From: Bacillus gaemokensis | Lineage (GTDB): Bacteria > Bacillota > Bacilli > Bacillales > Bacillaceae_G | Assembly: GCF_001590835.1 (NCBI RefSeq) | Contig: NZ_LTAQ01000069.1 | Coordinates: forward strand, 109,400 to 173,399 | Reading direction: 5' to 3' | DNA length: 64,000 bases | In this document: one piece after another, positions 31,148-40,250 of the stretch | Numbering within the stretch: position 1 is the stretch's first letter | Layout: each line of letters starts with the position of its first letter | Program-made: the position numbers and the translations under genes | The notes under the pieces: generated by a model | Databases searched by the model: none | Seen by the model: the letters and a program-made list of their open reading frames with translations, nothing else | What the model was told of the DNA's origin: nothing

Positions 31148-32773
31148 ATGATGAGTTATGAAAAAGTGTGGGCAAGTAATGAAAAGTTAAATCCAACAGA
31201 GAAGAAAAAATTAGAAAAAGATGGCCTAGAGATTTTTAAAGATATTCCTTATTACGCTGAGCATGGATTTGATTCTATCCCAAAAGAAGAGTGGGATTCA
31301 TTTAAATGGGCGGGGTTATATTTACAGAGACCAAAAGAAGCAGGGTATTTTATGATGCGTGTGAATATTCCGTCTGGAATTATTACAAATGAACAAGCTG
31401 AAGTGCTCGCATCAATTGCTGAAGATTATGGGCGTGACGTATTAGATATTACAACGCGACAAGCGATTCAATTTCATTGGTTAGAAATTGGGCAAATTCC
31501 AGATATTTTTAAAAGATTAGAGAAGGTAGGGTTATCTTCAGCTGGTGCGTGTGGAGATATCACGAGGAATATTATTGGGAATCCTCTTGCTGGTATTGAT
31601 GGTGATGAACTCTTTGATACAGCGCCTATTGTCAAAGATATATATGAGTTCTTTCAACATAATGAAGAATTCTCAAATTTACCTCGGAAATTTAAAATGT
31701 CAATTAGCACAAATGTATACAATGCAGCAAATGCTGAAATTAACTGTGCTGCCTTTATTCCTGCTATCAAAGAAATTGATGGGAAGAGAGTAGAAGGCTT
31801 TCATTTACGCGTAGGAGGCGGATTGTCTGCAAGGCCTTATTTGGCACAAGAGTTAGATTTATTCATACTTCCTGAGCAAGTGAAATCAGTAGCAATTGCA
31901 ATTGCTACAGTCTTCCGTGATTTTGGATATCGCGAAAAACGACATTTAGCACGCTTGAAATTTTTGGTGGCCGATTGGGGACCAGAAAAATTCAAAGAAA
32001 AATTATTAGCATATACAGAGCCTTTACATGCGAAAGGAAAAGATGCTTTAAAAGGATGGAATGCAGGTTATTTCTACGGCGTTCATAAACAAAAACAAGG
32101 TGATTTATCATACGTAGGATTTAATGTACCTGTTGGTCGCTTGCATTCCCAGGAGTTTTTTGAAATTGCTAGAATTGCAAAACAATATGGAAATGGGGAA
32201 ATTCGTACGTGTAACTCGCAGAATTTCATTATTCCGAATATTCCGGAAGATAATATAGAAGGGTTGTTAAAAGAACCATTATTTGAATCTATTTCTGCAA
32301 GCCCAAAATCTTTCATAGGATATGCGGTATCATGCACAGGGATTGAGTATTGTAACCTGGCATTAGTAGAAACGAAAGAAAGATTGCGTAATATTGCGGA
32401 TTATTTAGATACACAGCTTGTTCTAGATGTTCCAGTTCGTATTCATATGGTAGGGTGTCCAAATTCATGTGGGCAACGGCAAATCGCAGATATTGGTTTG
32501 CAAGGTGTGAAACTGAAAACAAAGGAAAAGGGAATTGTAGAGGCTTTTGAAATATATGTAGGTGGCACATTGCTAGACGGCGGTACTTATAACCAAAAGT
32601 TAAAAGGGAAAATTGATGGGGCGGACTTGCCGAATGTTCTTGCAGCGTTTTTAACGCACTTTAAAGAACATAAACTGCCAGCTGAAACATTTTATGAATT
32701 TGTAGGACGCATTGGGATAGAAGATTTACAAGTAGCGTTAAATCATATTTTAGAAGAAGTGATTGCATCTTAG
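31148..32773 (+). CDS. ferredoxin-type sulfite (or nitrite) reductase, siroheme enzyme
   Basis: 541 residues. Two NiR/SiR repeats; the [4Fe-4S]-siroheme ligands are C396, C402, C437 and C441 (C-x5-C-xn-C-x3-C), with SCTGIEYC and GCPNSC. Belongs to the ferredoxin nitrite/sulfite reductase family; context with cysH, sat and siroheme synthesis makes sulfite to sulfide the likely reaction. Two adjacent ATGs (31148, 31151) share the site TAGGGGGAAA. Confidence 0.9.
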   Translation: MMSYEKVWASNEKLNPTEKKKLEKDGLEIFKDIPYYAEHGFDSIPKEEWDSFKWAGLYLQRPKEAGYFMMRVNIPSGIITNEQAEVLASIAEDYGRDVLDITTRQAIQFHWLEIGQIPDIFKRLEKVGLSSAGACGDITRNIIGNPLAGIDGDELFDTAPIVKDIYEFFQHNEEFSNLPRKFKMSISTNVYNAANAEINCAAFIPAIKEIDGKRVEGFHLRVGGGLSARPYLAQELDLFILPEQVKSVAIAIATVFRDFGYREKRHLARLKFLVADWGPEKFKEKLLAYTEPLHAKGKDALKGWNAGYFYGVHKQKQGDLSYVGFNVPVGRLHSQEFFEIARIAKQYGNGEIRTCNSQNFIIPNIPEDNIEGLLKEPLFESISASPKSFIGYAVSCTGIEYCNLALVETKERLRNIADYLDTQLVLDVPVRIHMVGCPNSCGQRQIADIGLQGVKLKTKEKGIVEAFEIYVGGTLLDGGTYNQKLKGKIDGADLPNVLAAFLTHFKEHKLPAETFYEFVGRIGIEDLQVALNHILEEVIAS

Positions 32774-32784
32774 GAGGGAACAAT

Positions 32785-32997
32785 ATGGACTTATATCGTT
32801 TTGAAGCTGTATTAGCAAATGGCATTGTTCCTGTAGTTGTCGTTGCGCAAAGTGAAGAACAAGCATTCAGGTTGGTTGAAGTAGAACTAGAGAAGTATTT
32901 TTTACCGTTACCAGAAGTTAAAGAAATATCTCTCTATGAAAAAAAGAAGATTCGAAAAGGAGCGGCATTTGTAATTCATGAACAGGAAACATTGTAA
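32785..32997 (+). CDS. DUF3906 family protein
   Basis: 70 residues, MDLYRFEAVLANGIVPVVVV then a charged C-terminal half. Short alpha/beta protein without membrane segments. Present at the same place, between the sulfite reductase and siroheme genes, as I recall for B. cereus relatives. AGGAGGGAAC ribosome site. Function unknown; a role in sulfite reductase assembly or activity would be a guess. Confidence 0.65.
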   Translation: MDLYRFEAVLANGIVPVVVVAQSEEQAFRLVEVELEKYFLPLPEVKEISLYEKKKIRKGAAFVIHEQETL

Positions 32998-33039
32998 TAC
33001 GAAATGACGCCAATTTGAATAGGGACTTCTATTCGTAAT

Positions 33040-33061
33040 AGGAATGGAAGTTTCACTTTAT
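33040..33061 (+). repeat. remnant of a bcr1 3' end
   Basis: ATGGAAGTTTCACTTTAT is identical to the end of the full repeats. Nothing upstream is recognisable as bcr1. It lies between the DUF3906 gene and cobA. Confidence 0.4.
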
Positions 33062-33081
33062 AGTAGAAATGAGGAGAGATG

Positions 33082-33858
33082 ATGGGAAAAGTATATATCG
33101 TTGGGGCAGGACCGGGGGATCCGGATCTGATTTCTGTTAAAGGAGTAAAGTGCATTGAGAAGGCGGATGTGATTTTATATGATCGACTTGTAAATAAAGA
33201 ATTGCTCGCCTATGCGAAGCCAGATGCAGATTTAATTTATTGTGGGAAGCTACCAAATTACCATACGATGAAGCAAGAAACCATTCATGCCTTTCTCGTT
33301 AAATATGCAAAGAAAGGAAAAGTTGTAACGAGATTGAAAGGCGGAGATCCATTTGTATTTGGAAGAGGTGGTGAGGAAGCTGAAGCGTTAGCAAAACATG
33401 GCATTCCTTTTGAAATTGTACCTGGTATTACAGCTGGAATAGCTGCTTCTGCTTATGCTGGTATTCCTGTAACACATCGAGACGCAAGTGCAAGCTTTGC
33501 TGTTGTGACAGGGCACCGGAAAGAAGGTACTGAGGAAGAAGTGAAATGGGAGAACTTGGCGAAGGGTGTCGATACACTTGCGGTGTATATGGGAGTCAGT
33601 AATCTGCCTTATATATGTGAACAGCTTTTAAAATATGGGAAGAAAGAGGATACACCAGCTGCTATTATTGAGTGGGGGACCACTTCATTACAGCGCACGG
33701 TTACAGGTACACTAGGGACAATTGTAGCAATTGCTAAAAATGAACAGATCCAAAATCCGAGTATGATTGTAATTGGAGAAGTTGTTCGTTTCCGGGAAAA
33801 AATTCATTGGTTTGAACAGCAAACAGAAAATGAGTATCCAGTAAGCGGAGTGTTATAA
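33082..33858 (+). CDS. cobA: uroporphyrinogen-III C-methyltransferase
   Basis: 258 residues, SAM-dependent tetrapyrrole methylase: VYIVGAGPGDPDLISVKG at the N-terminus, RLKGGDPFVFGRGGEEA and PGITAGIAASAYAGIP. Makes precorrin-2 for siroheme. GAGGAG lies 5 nt before the ATG at 33082; the ATG at 33079 is too close. Next genes complete siroheme synthesis. Confidence 0.94.
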   Translation: MGKVYIVGAGPGDPDLISVKGVKCIEKADVILYDRLVNKELLAYAKPDADLIYCGKLPNYHTMKQETIHAFLVKYAKKGKVVTRLKGGDPFVFGRGGEEAEALAKHGIPFEIVPGITAGIAASAYAGIPVTHRDASASFAVVTGHRKEGTEEEVKWENLAKGVDTLAVYMGVSNLPYICEQLLKYGKKEDTPAAIIEWGTTSLQRTVTGTLGTIVAIAKNEQIQNPSMIVIGEVVRFREKIHWFEQQTENEYPVSGVL

Positions 33859-33859
33859 A

Positions 33860-34612
33860 ATGAAGGCCGTGTTATATGTATGTCATGGAAGTAGGCTGCG
33901 AGCAGCGAAAGAGGAAGCGATAAGTTTTATTGCTTCTTGTATGGACCGTGTATCAGCTCTTATTCAAGAATTTTGTTTTTTAGAGTTGACGAGCCCTTCT
34001 ATAGAAGAGGGGTTTGCTACGTGTGTGAAACGAGGAGCAACTGAGATTATTGTTATTCCGGTCTTTTTGTTAGCAGCTGGACATGTGAAAGAAGATATCC
34101 CGTATGAACTAGAAAAACTGAAAAAGAAATATCCTAATGTTGGGGTTGATTATGGAAATCCGTTTGGGGTTTCCGATACTCTTGTATCGGCTGCTTATAA
34201 AGGAAGTAGTGTTCAAGAGTATGAAAAAGAAGTAACTATTTTGCTGGTTGCAAGGGGCAGTAGTGATCCTGAAACGTTGCGAGATATTAAATATATAGCT
34301 GCTTTATTTGAAAAGAAAGAGAAAATTAGAAAAGTGGAAGTGTGTTACTTAGCGGCGGTAGAGCCGAAATTTGAAGAAAAGTTACAAGAAGTTGTAGAAC
34401 GCAAAGAGGAGAATGTGGTCATTCTACCTTATTTATTATTTACAGGATTATTAATGAAACATATCGAGAAGGAAGTACGTGGATACCGGTCAACAGATAT
34501 AACCATCGCACCTTATTTAGGACAGAATGGTGCATTTCAAGAGGTGTTAATTCAGCGAACAGAAGAAATATTAAGGGGAGATGAGTATGTATCCACTTAC
34601 AGTGAGAATTGA
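33860..34612 (+). CDS. sirB: sirohydrochlorin ferrochelatase
   Basis: 250 residues, CbiX/SirB family with two similar halves. VCHGSRLRAA at about 8-17 has the metal-binding His; the second half (about 118-240) repeats the fold, opening VTILLVARGSSDPET. Inserts Fe into sirohydrochlorin. One base after cobA and overlapping sirC by 26 nt. Confidence 0.88.
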   Translation: MKAVLYVCHGSRLRAAKEEAISFIASCMDRVSALIQEFCFLELTSPSIEEGFATCVKRGATEIIVIPVFLLAAGHVKEDIPYELEKLKKKYPNVGVDYGNPFGVSDTLVSAAYKGSSVQEYEKEVTILLVARGSSDPETLRDIKYIAALFEKKEKIRKVEVCYLAAVEPKFEEKLQEVVERKEENVVILPYLLFTGLLMKHIEKEVRGYRSTDITIAPYLGQNGAFQEVLIQRTEEILRGDEYVSTYSEN

Positions 34613-35204
34613 AAAGAAACGTGTTGTGGTTATTGGTGGAGGGAAAGTGGCAGGATTTAAAATTATTCCGTTATTAAAAGAGGGGGCAAATATAGTTGTA
34701 GTGAGCCGTGAATTAGATGCGAGTTTAGTGAGACTTGTTGAATCTAAGCGGATTCGTTGGTATCAAAAAGAGTATGAACAAGGTGATTTAGAAGATGCTT
34801 TTTTAGTAGTAGCAGCTACAAGTGATCCGGTATTGAATGAAAAGATTGCAAAAGATGCATCTTTAAACCAGCTGGTTAATGTAATTACGAATCCGGAGAT
34901 TGGTAATGTTCATTTTCCAGCGGCTATTCATCGTGGGAAGCTCAATGTGGCAGTTTCTACTGGCGGAGCAAGCCCAAAGCTTGCGAAAAAAATTCGTGAT
35001 GATATTGCAGTAAAATATGATGAGACATATGAAGGGTATCTTGATTTTTTATATGAAGTGCGAATGAAAGTGAGGCAATTAAAAATAGAAAAAAAACAAC
35101 AAAATATTTTATTGCAAGAAGTGTTAAAGACTATGTATGTTCAAAATCCGGAAAAAAGGGATATGTTTTTACAAGAATTAGATGAAAGAGTACATATGGG
35201 GTAG
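34587..35204 (+). CDS. sirC: precorrin-2 dehydrogenase
   Basis: 205 residues. NAD-binding motif RVVVIGGGKVAGFKIIPLL at the N-terminus, and the STGGASPKLAKKIRDDI segment typical of Met8p/CysG N-domain proteins. No methylase domain. ATG at 34587 has AGGGGAG 7 nt upstream; the ATG at 34581 is too close. Last gene of the operon. Confidence 0.92.
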   Translation: MYPLTVRIEKKRVVVIGGGKVAGFKIIPLLKEGANIVVVSRELDASLVRLVESKRIRWYQKEYEQGDLEDAFLVVAATSDPVLNEKIAKDASLNQLVNVITNPEIGNVHFPAAIHRGKLNVAVSTGGASPKLAKKIRDDIAVKYDETYEGYLDFLYEVRMKVRQLKIEKKQQNILLQEVLKTMYVQNPEKRDMFLQELDERVHMG

Positions 35205-35252
35205 AGGGCATATATGTAATAACGGTAGCGTGAAATGTAAAATAAATTCCTC

Positions 35253-35281
35253 TTTACAAATATAGCAATCTACTCTATAAT
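35253..35281 (+). promoter_or_regulatory. promoter of the NSS transporter
   Basis: TTTACA, 17-nt spacer, perfect TATAAT; transcription would start near 35288, at the foot of the T-box leader. Confidence 0.75.
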
Positions 35282-35287
35282 CACAAG

Positions 35288-35580
35288 TAACTTCAATATA
35301 TGAAATCGATGAGCAAGAAGAGTACGTGTATTTGATGCGTTCAGAGAGCTGGGGAAAGGTGTGAGCCCGGTACGATAAAATATACAGAATGGGCTTGCGA
35401 GAGGTATGCTGAACAGATTAGTAGGCAACCCGGGTTCCGCCGTTAAAAGGATAGGGTATCGGAATGTTTCCTGTACCTGAACAAGTGGGATTTTTTAATC
35501 CAATTGAGGTGGTACCACGGTATTCTATTACATATATCGTCCTCTACATGCATAGTAGCGTGTAGGGGACTTTTTTATTT
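35288..35580 (+). promoter_or_regulatory. T-box riboswitch with Trp specifier
   Basis: The core AGGTGGTACCACGG is at 35507-35520, the S-turn AGTACG at about 35321-35326 and AGAGAG at 35343-35348. The specifier loop reads AGAA-TGG-GC, and TGG (35390-35392) is the Trp codon. The terminator is a 13-bp stem 35539-35551 / 35558-35570 with TTTTTT. The UGGU bulge would need a U-G pair with the usual G discriminator of bacterial tRNA-Trp, which is a weak point. Confidence 0.85.
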
Positions 35581-35658
35581 TCTAAAGGAGGTGTGCGAGT
35601 ATGAAATGAAAGTGTATAATCGAGAGAAGTGAAAATATTCAGAAAAGGAGAATTTATA

Positions 35659-37017
35659 ATGAAAGAAACACAGCAATGGACGTCGAAAATTGGTTTTGTA
35701 CTCGCAGCAGCTGGAGCCGCAGTAGGACTTGGAGCAATATGGAAGTTTCCGTATGTTGCAGGTAGTGGAGGGGGAGGAGCGTTTTTTCTAGTCTTCTTAT
35801 TGTTAACTTTATTTATTGGTATGCCTCTTCTTTTAGCGGAGTTTGTTATTGGGCGTAGTACACAAAAAGAAGCGGTTACTGCATATAAATTGTTAGTACC
35901 AAATAGTAAAGTATATCCATGGATTGGTCGTATGGGGGTTGTCACTTGTTTTAGTGTACTATCCTTTTACAGTGTAGTAGGTGGATGGATTATATTATAT
36001 TTATATTATAGTGTGACAGGTAACTTCTGGAGCGAGGGAATGGAATACGGAAAAGTGTTTGAACAAACAATTTCAAATCCAGCAAGCGCAGTTGGGGCGC
36101 AGTTAATCTTTATGCTTTGTACCATTTTTGTTGTAAGTAAAGGTGTAGAAAAAGGGATTGAAAAGGCAAGTAAATATATGATGCCGTTATTATTTATTTT
36201 GTTTATTACTATTATTATTCGTGCTCTTACACTTGATGGTGCATGGGCTGGTGTAGAGTTTTTCTTAAAACCAGATTTTTCAAAGTTAACAGCAGATAAT
36301 ATTTTGTATGCGATGGGACAATCTTTCTTCTCGCTAACGGTAGGAGCTTCGGTAATGGTAACATACAGCTCATATTTAAAGAAAGAAGAACATTTAGCGA
36401 AATCAGCTACATCAATTGTGAGCTTAACAATTTTTATTACAGTGCTTGCGGGATTAGCGATTTTCCCGGCAGTCTTTGCGCTAGGGGTTAAACCGACAGA
36501 TGGACCTGGGTTATTGTTCATTATTCTGCCAGCTGTATTTGCCAAAATACCACTTGGACAATTTTTCTTTATTATGTTTTTAATTCTCTTCTTCTTTGCA
36601 ACGTTAACTTCTGCAATTTCAATGCTTGAAATTGTTGTTGCTTCTGTGGCAAAAGGTAATGAGAAAAAACGTCCTTCCGCATCATTTATCATTGGATTAC
36701 TAATTTTCGCGGTTGGAATTCCAGCAGCATTATCGTTTGGGGTTATGAGTGATGTGAAAATATTCGGAAAGACATTTTTTGACTTAGTGGATTTTGCAGT
36801 AAGTAATGTATTGCTTCCATTAGGAGTATTAGCAATTTCGTTATTCGTACCGAATAAAATGAGTAAGGATTTATTAATGAAAGAATTAGAAGTAACAGAA
36901 ACAAAAGGGAAAACATTATTTAATGTGTGGTTTTTCTTACTGCGCTATATTATTCCCGTAACAGTAGTAATCGTATTTTTAAATGCAATTGGTGTGTTTA
37001 AGATGTTTGTAAAATAA
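35659..37017 (+). CDS. neurotransmitter:sodium symporter family transporter, probable tryptophan uptake
   Basis: 452 residues, about 11-12 membrane helices. TM1 has the NSS signature AAVGLGAIWKFPYVAGSGGG (Na+ and substrate site) near 20-40. Family members LeuT and MhsT carry hydrophobic amino acids with Na+. The Trp T-box leader points to tryptophan. ATG at 35659 has AAAAGGAG 8 nt upstream; in-frame 35629 has none. Monocistronic. Confidence 0.9.
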   Translation: MKETQQWTSKIGFVLAAAGAAVGLGAIWKFPYVAGSGGGGAFFLVFLLLTLFIGMPLLLAEFVIGRSTQKEAVTAYKLLVPNSKVYPWIGRMGVVTCFSVLSFYSVVGGWIILYLYYSVTGNFWSEGMEYGKVFEQTISNPASAVGAQLIFMLCTIFVVSKGVEKGIEKASKYMMPLLFILFITIIIRALTLDGAWAGVEFFLKPDFSKLTADNILYAMGQSFFSLTVGASVMVTYSSYLKKEEHLAKSATSIVSLTIFITVLAGLAIFPAVFALGVKPTDGPGLLFIILPAVFAKIPLGQFFFIMFLILFFFATLTSAISMLEIVVASVAKGNEKKRPSASFIIGLLIFAVGIPAALSFGVMSDVKIFGKTFFDLVDFAVSNVLLPLGVLAISLFVPNKMSKDLLMKELEVTETKGKTLFNVWFFLLRYIIPVTVVIVFLNAIGVFKMFVK

Positions 37018-37046
37018 AAAGGCGAGGGGGATTCCTTGTCTTTTTT
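37017..37046 (+). terminator. terminator of the NSS transporter gene
   Basis: AAAAGGCGAGG / CCTTGTCTTTT with G-U pairs, then TTTTTATTTT. Confidence 0.75.
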
Positions 37047-37178
37047 ATTTTATCTTGTCAATGAGAGCTTTTATGGCTATCGAAATGAATTTGTTTATGT
37101 GTCTTCCACCGGATGAATAGGTATTTTGTTTCAGGTTATGTAAAATGCCTACAAAGTGTTAAAAAACTGGATATAAAT

Positions 37179-37207
37179 AAAAAACTCGGTATGAACCGAG
37201 TTTTTAT
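37179..37207 (-). terminator. terminator of the M23 peptidase gene
   Basis: AAAACTCGGT / ACCGAGTTTT stem with ATGA loop; T run on the minus strand. It abuts the stop codon. Confidence 0.85.
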
Positions 37208-38496
37208 AATCCTATATAAGAAGAAGGATCAACTGCATTTGTCTTACCTACATTCCATTCCCCGATATGAAGCTCAAAATGTAAATGTTGTCCGAAAGAT
37301 TGTCCGGTATTCCCCATAAATCCTAATTGCTGACCTTGCTGTACAGTTTGTCCATTAGATACAGAGAGGCTACTCATATGAGCATATACTGTTGTATAAG
37401 TTTTGCCATTTATGCGATGTGACAGATATACAACATTCCCATAACTAGACGATAGCTCAGAACGAATAACAACGCCATCGGCAGCTGCTATAATTGGAAC
37501 GGTTCCCGAAGCTGCAATATCGATGCCTTTATGATTATCTAAGGAACGGGTGCCAAATCCAGAAGTTTTTGAGCCAGCTGCAGGCTTGATGAAACCACCT
37601 TTGTTTGTATCTTGCGTAGTTGGTGAAACTTCTTTTATAGAAGTTGTAGTTGTTTGTGAAGTTTGTTTTTGTGCTTCTGCAGCTTTACGTGCTTCTTCGG
37701 CTTTGCGCGCTTCTTCGGCTTTGCGTGCTTCTTCAGCTCTCTTTTCTTCTTCGATTGCTTTTTGAACCGCTTGGCGTTGGTTTTCTAGAATGTTTTTGGA
37801 TTCTTCTAGTCCGTCAATCTCTGAATCTACTTTCAATACTTTACCGTGCAAATCGTTAATTAGAGTTTGTTGCTGCTCATGATTTGTCTGTAGTTCTTGT
37901 TGTTTTTGTTCTAACTTTTGTTCGGATTCTTTCAGTTGTTGTTCTTTCTTTTCAATAGCTTCTTTTTCTTTTTTTACAGTTTCTTGATCATTTGTTTGTT
38001 TTTTTACGATATCGGTATCGTTATTTAAAATTAAATTAACAGAATACATATTTTCAACAAGATCCGCAATATTATTTGAGCTTGCTAATACTTCTGTAAT
38101 AATGTTTGTTCGCGGTTTTTCTTGCATAGATTGTAATCGTTGTTTAATAACATCTTGACGTGTGTCGATATTTGTTTGTAATTGTTCGATATGCTTTTTT
38201 TTCTCAGCAATTATTTGTTGCGTTTTGCTAATTTCTTTTTTTGTAGTATTTAAATCAGCTTCATTTTTATTAATAGAAGTTGTTAATTCATCAATCTTTT
38301 TCTGTAAATCTTGTATCTCTTTTTCCATCTGTTCTTTTTCTGCTGATTTATTATGTAATTCTTGTTGATTACCTTCTAGTTCAGATTGGATATTAGATAA
38401 TTTATCTTGACTTGTTTCTGCGTATGCTGGTGATAGCAATGGAGAAACAAAAATAGTGCCTGCTGCTAAGACGCTGAAAGTGAGTTTCTTTTTCAT
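37204..38496 (-). CDS. secreted M23 murein endopeptidase with coiled coil
   Basis: 430 residues. Signal peptide (1-26, cleavage after AYA), a long Gln/Glu/Lys coiled coil (about 30-260), a repetitive EEARKA linker, then the lytic M23 domain (about 310-430) with Zn ligands in HKGIDIA and HLHFELH. All catalytic residues are present, unlike EnvC-type activators that have lost them. Probably cleaves peptidoglycan cross-bridges at the cell surface. Start ATG after AAAGGAG. Confidence 0.9.
   Translation of the reverse strand: MKKKLTFSVLAAGTIFVSPLLSPAYAETSQDKLSNIQSELEGNQQELHNKSAEKEQMEKEIQDLQKKIDELTTSINKNEADLNTTKKEISKTQQIIAEKKKHIEQLQTNIDTRQDVIKQRLQSMQEKPRTNIITEVLASSNNIADLVENMYSVNLILNNDTDIVKKQTNDQETVKKEKEAIEKKEQQLKESEQKLEQKQQELQTNHEQQQTLINDLHGKVLKVDSEIDGLEESKNILENQRQAVQKAIEEEKRAEEARKAEEARKAEEARKAAEAQKQTSQTTTTSIKEVSPTTQDTNKGGFIKPAAGSKTSGFGTRSLDNHKGIDIAASGTVPIIAAADGVVIRSELSSSYGNVVYLSHRINGKTYTTVYAHMSSLSVSNGQTVQQGQQLGFMGNTGQSFGQHLHFELHIGEWNVGKTNAVDPSSYIGL
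37682..37735 (-). repeat. in-frame 18-bp tandem repeats in the M23 gene
   Basis: Three near-identical 18-bp units (GCTTTGCGCGCTTCTTCG type) encoding EEARKA repeats in the linker of the M23 protein. In frame, so copy number change would alter only linker length. Confidence 0.7.
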
Positions 38497-38911
38497 AGTT
38501 GTCTAGCTCCTTTCCCTTATGAAGTATATATCATAGTTGGAAGAATACCTATTGTTGTAACCATAATGTAAAGAAAGTTTTATAAATGTACTATGAATTG
38601 TCGGGAATGAGGTAAATTTTGTATATTATGTCGTTTGATGTTATAGAAATGATATAGAGAAAATGTTGATAAATAACGTCAGGAATCGTTCTCATGTTAG
38701 GTTTTATGACATGGGATTTATTTTTGTCAAGAGAATTATTTGTGTTCACGCAAACTTATTTTGTTGTCAGATTTAATTTTATGACTTATCATTTTAAACA
38801 GAGACAAATGTAGTGAATTGTCGAATAATATGTAATACTCTTGATTTCATTGTTTTATAATAAATGAGAATAATAGAGTATAAAGCATCTAAGAAGGGGG
38901 TTGCAGCAAGT
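38497..38911. other. gene-free stretch between divergent genes
   Basis: 415 bp between the M23 gene (minus) and the symporter gene (plus). AT-rich; holds both promoters but I can place neither with confidence. An in-frame extension of the symporter frame back to 38864 is not thought to be translated. Confidence 0.4.
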
Positions 38912-40186
38912 ATGAAAAGGATAGGACTTGCATGGCAAATTTTAATAGGGCTTGCGCTTGGTATTGCAGTTGGGGCGATCTTTTATGGTAATACAGCAGT
39001 TGCAGGATATTTACAACCAATTGGTGATATTTTCATTCGATTAATTAAAATGATTGTTGTACCGATTGTTGTAGCGAGCATCGTTGTTGGTGTTGCTGGC
39101 GTTGGTGATGTGAAAAAGCTAGGACGATTAGGTGGAAAGACAATTATTTATTTTGAAATCATTACAACAATTGCAATCGTTGTAGGCCTACTGGTAGCGA
39201 ATATTTTCCAACCAGGAAACGGCGTCGATATGGATAAATTAACAAAGTCAGATATTTCAAAATATACAGCTACAACAGAGCAAGTACAAAGTCATTCGTT
39301 TGCGGATACATTTGTAAATATTGTTCCGACGAACATTATGAAGTCATTGGCTGATGGCGATATGCTTGCTATTATTTTCTTCTCTGTATTATTTGGTTTA
39401 GGAGTTGCAGCGATTGGTGAAAGAGGAAGACCGGTTCTTCAATTTTTCCAAGGTGTAGCAGATGCAATGTTTTATGTAACAAACCAAGTTATGAAATTCG
39501 CTCCATTTGGTGTATTTGCACTAATTGGTGTTACAGTTTCTACATTTGGTCTATCTTCATTAATTCCGTTAGGGAAATTACTAATTGTCGTATATGGAGC
39601 AATGATTTTCTTCGTTGTAGTTGTATTAGGGCTTACGGCAAAAATATTCGGAATTAATATTTTCCAATTCTTTAAGATTTTAAAGGACGAGCTTATTTTA
39701 GCGTATTCTACTGCGAGCTCAGAGACAGTTTTACCGAAAATTATGGAGAAGATGGAAAAATTCGGTTGTCCGAAAGCAATTACATCTTTCGTTATTCCAA
39801 CTGGTTATTCATTTAACTTAGATGGATCGACGCTATACCAAGCAATTGCGGCGATTTTCTTAGCGCAAATGTACGGTATTGATTTATCAATCTCGCAACA
39901 AATTACATTATTGCTTGTATTAATGGTTACATCTAAAGGGATTGCGGGTGTACCAGGAGTATCATTCGTTGTATTATTAGCAACACTTGGTACAGTAGGT
40001 ATCCCGGCAGAAGGTTTAGCATTTATTGCTGGTATTGACCGAATTCTAGATATGGCACGTACGGCAGTTAACGTAGTAGGTAACTCTTTAGCAGCTGTTG
40101 TTATGTCTAAGTGGGAAGGTCAATATGATGATGCAAAAGGACAAGCTTATTTAAAAGAAATTTCCAAGAAACAGCAAGCAGCTTAA
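38912..40186 (+). CDS. dicarboxylate/amino acid:cation symporter (GltP/GltT type)
   Basis: 424 residues, DAACS family. Helices from residue 8 on; serine-rich re-entrant loop SSETVLPKIM, NLDGSTLYQAIAAIFLAQ (TM7 NMDGT-like motif) and the HP2 region GIAGVPGVSFVVL. Glutamate/aspartate uptake with Na+ or H+ is typical. The ATG at 38912 has AAGAAGGGGG about 11 nt upstream; the upstream in-frame start lacks a site. Confidence 0.9.
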   Translation: MKRIGLAWQILIGLALGIAVGAIFYGNTAVAGYLQPIGDIFIRLIKMIVVPIVVASIVVGVAGVGDVKKLGRLGGKTIIYFEIITTIAIVVGLLVANIFQPGNGVDMDKLTKSDISKYTATTEQVQSHSFADTFVNIVPTNIMKSLADGDMLAIIFFSVLFGLGVAAIGERGRPVLQFFQGVADAMFYVTNQVMKFAPFGVFALIGVTVSTFGLSSLIPLGKLLIVVYGAMIFFVVVVLGLTAKIFGINIFQFFKILKDELILAYSTASSETVLPKIMEKMEKFGCPKAITSFVIPTGYSFNLDGSTLYQAIAAIFLAQMYGIDLSISQQITLLLVLMVTSKGIAGVPGVSFVVLLATLGTVGIPAEGLAFIAGIDRILDMARTAVNVVGNSLAAVVMSKWEGQYDDAKGQAYLKEISKKQQAA

Positions 40187-40200
40187 TAGCTATTGATAGG

Positions 40201-40226
40201 GCCCTCACATAAAATGTGGGGGTTTT
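40201..40226 (+). terminator. terminator of the symporter gene
   Basis: CCCTCACA / TGTGGGGG with TAAAA loop and TTTTT. Confidence 0.85.
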
Positions 40227-40250
40227 TCTGTATAAAAAGGGGAGAGAGTA

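Noticed and set aside
36006-36692. 228-codon open frame on the minus strand
   Set aside because: It lies wholly opposite the NSS transporter, has no ribosome site and a low-complexity composition expected from the reverse of a membrane protein gene.
37113-37319. 68-codon + strand frame after the NSS transporter
   Set aside because: It overlaps the terminator and the 3' end of the M23 gene on the other strand and has no ribosome site.
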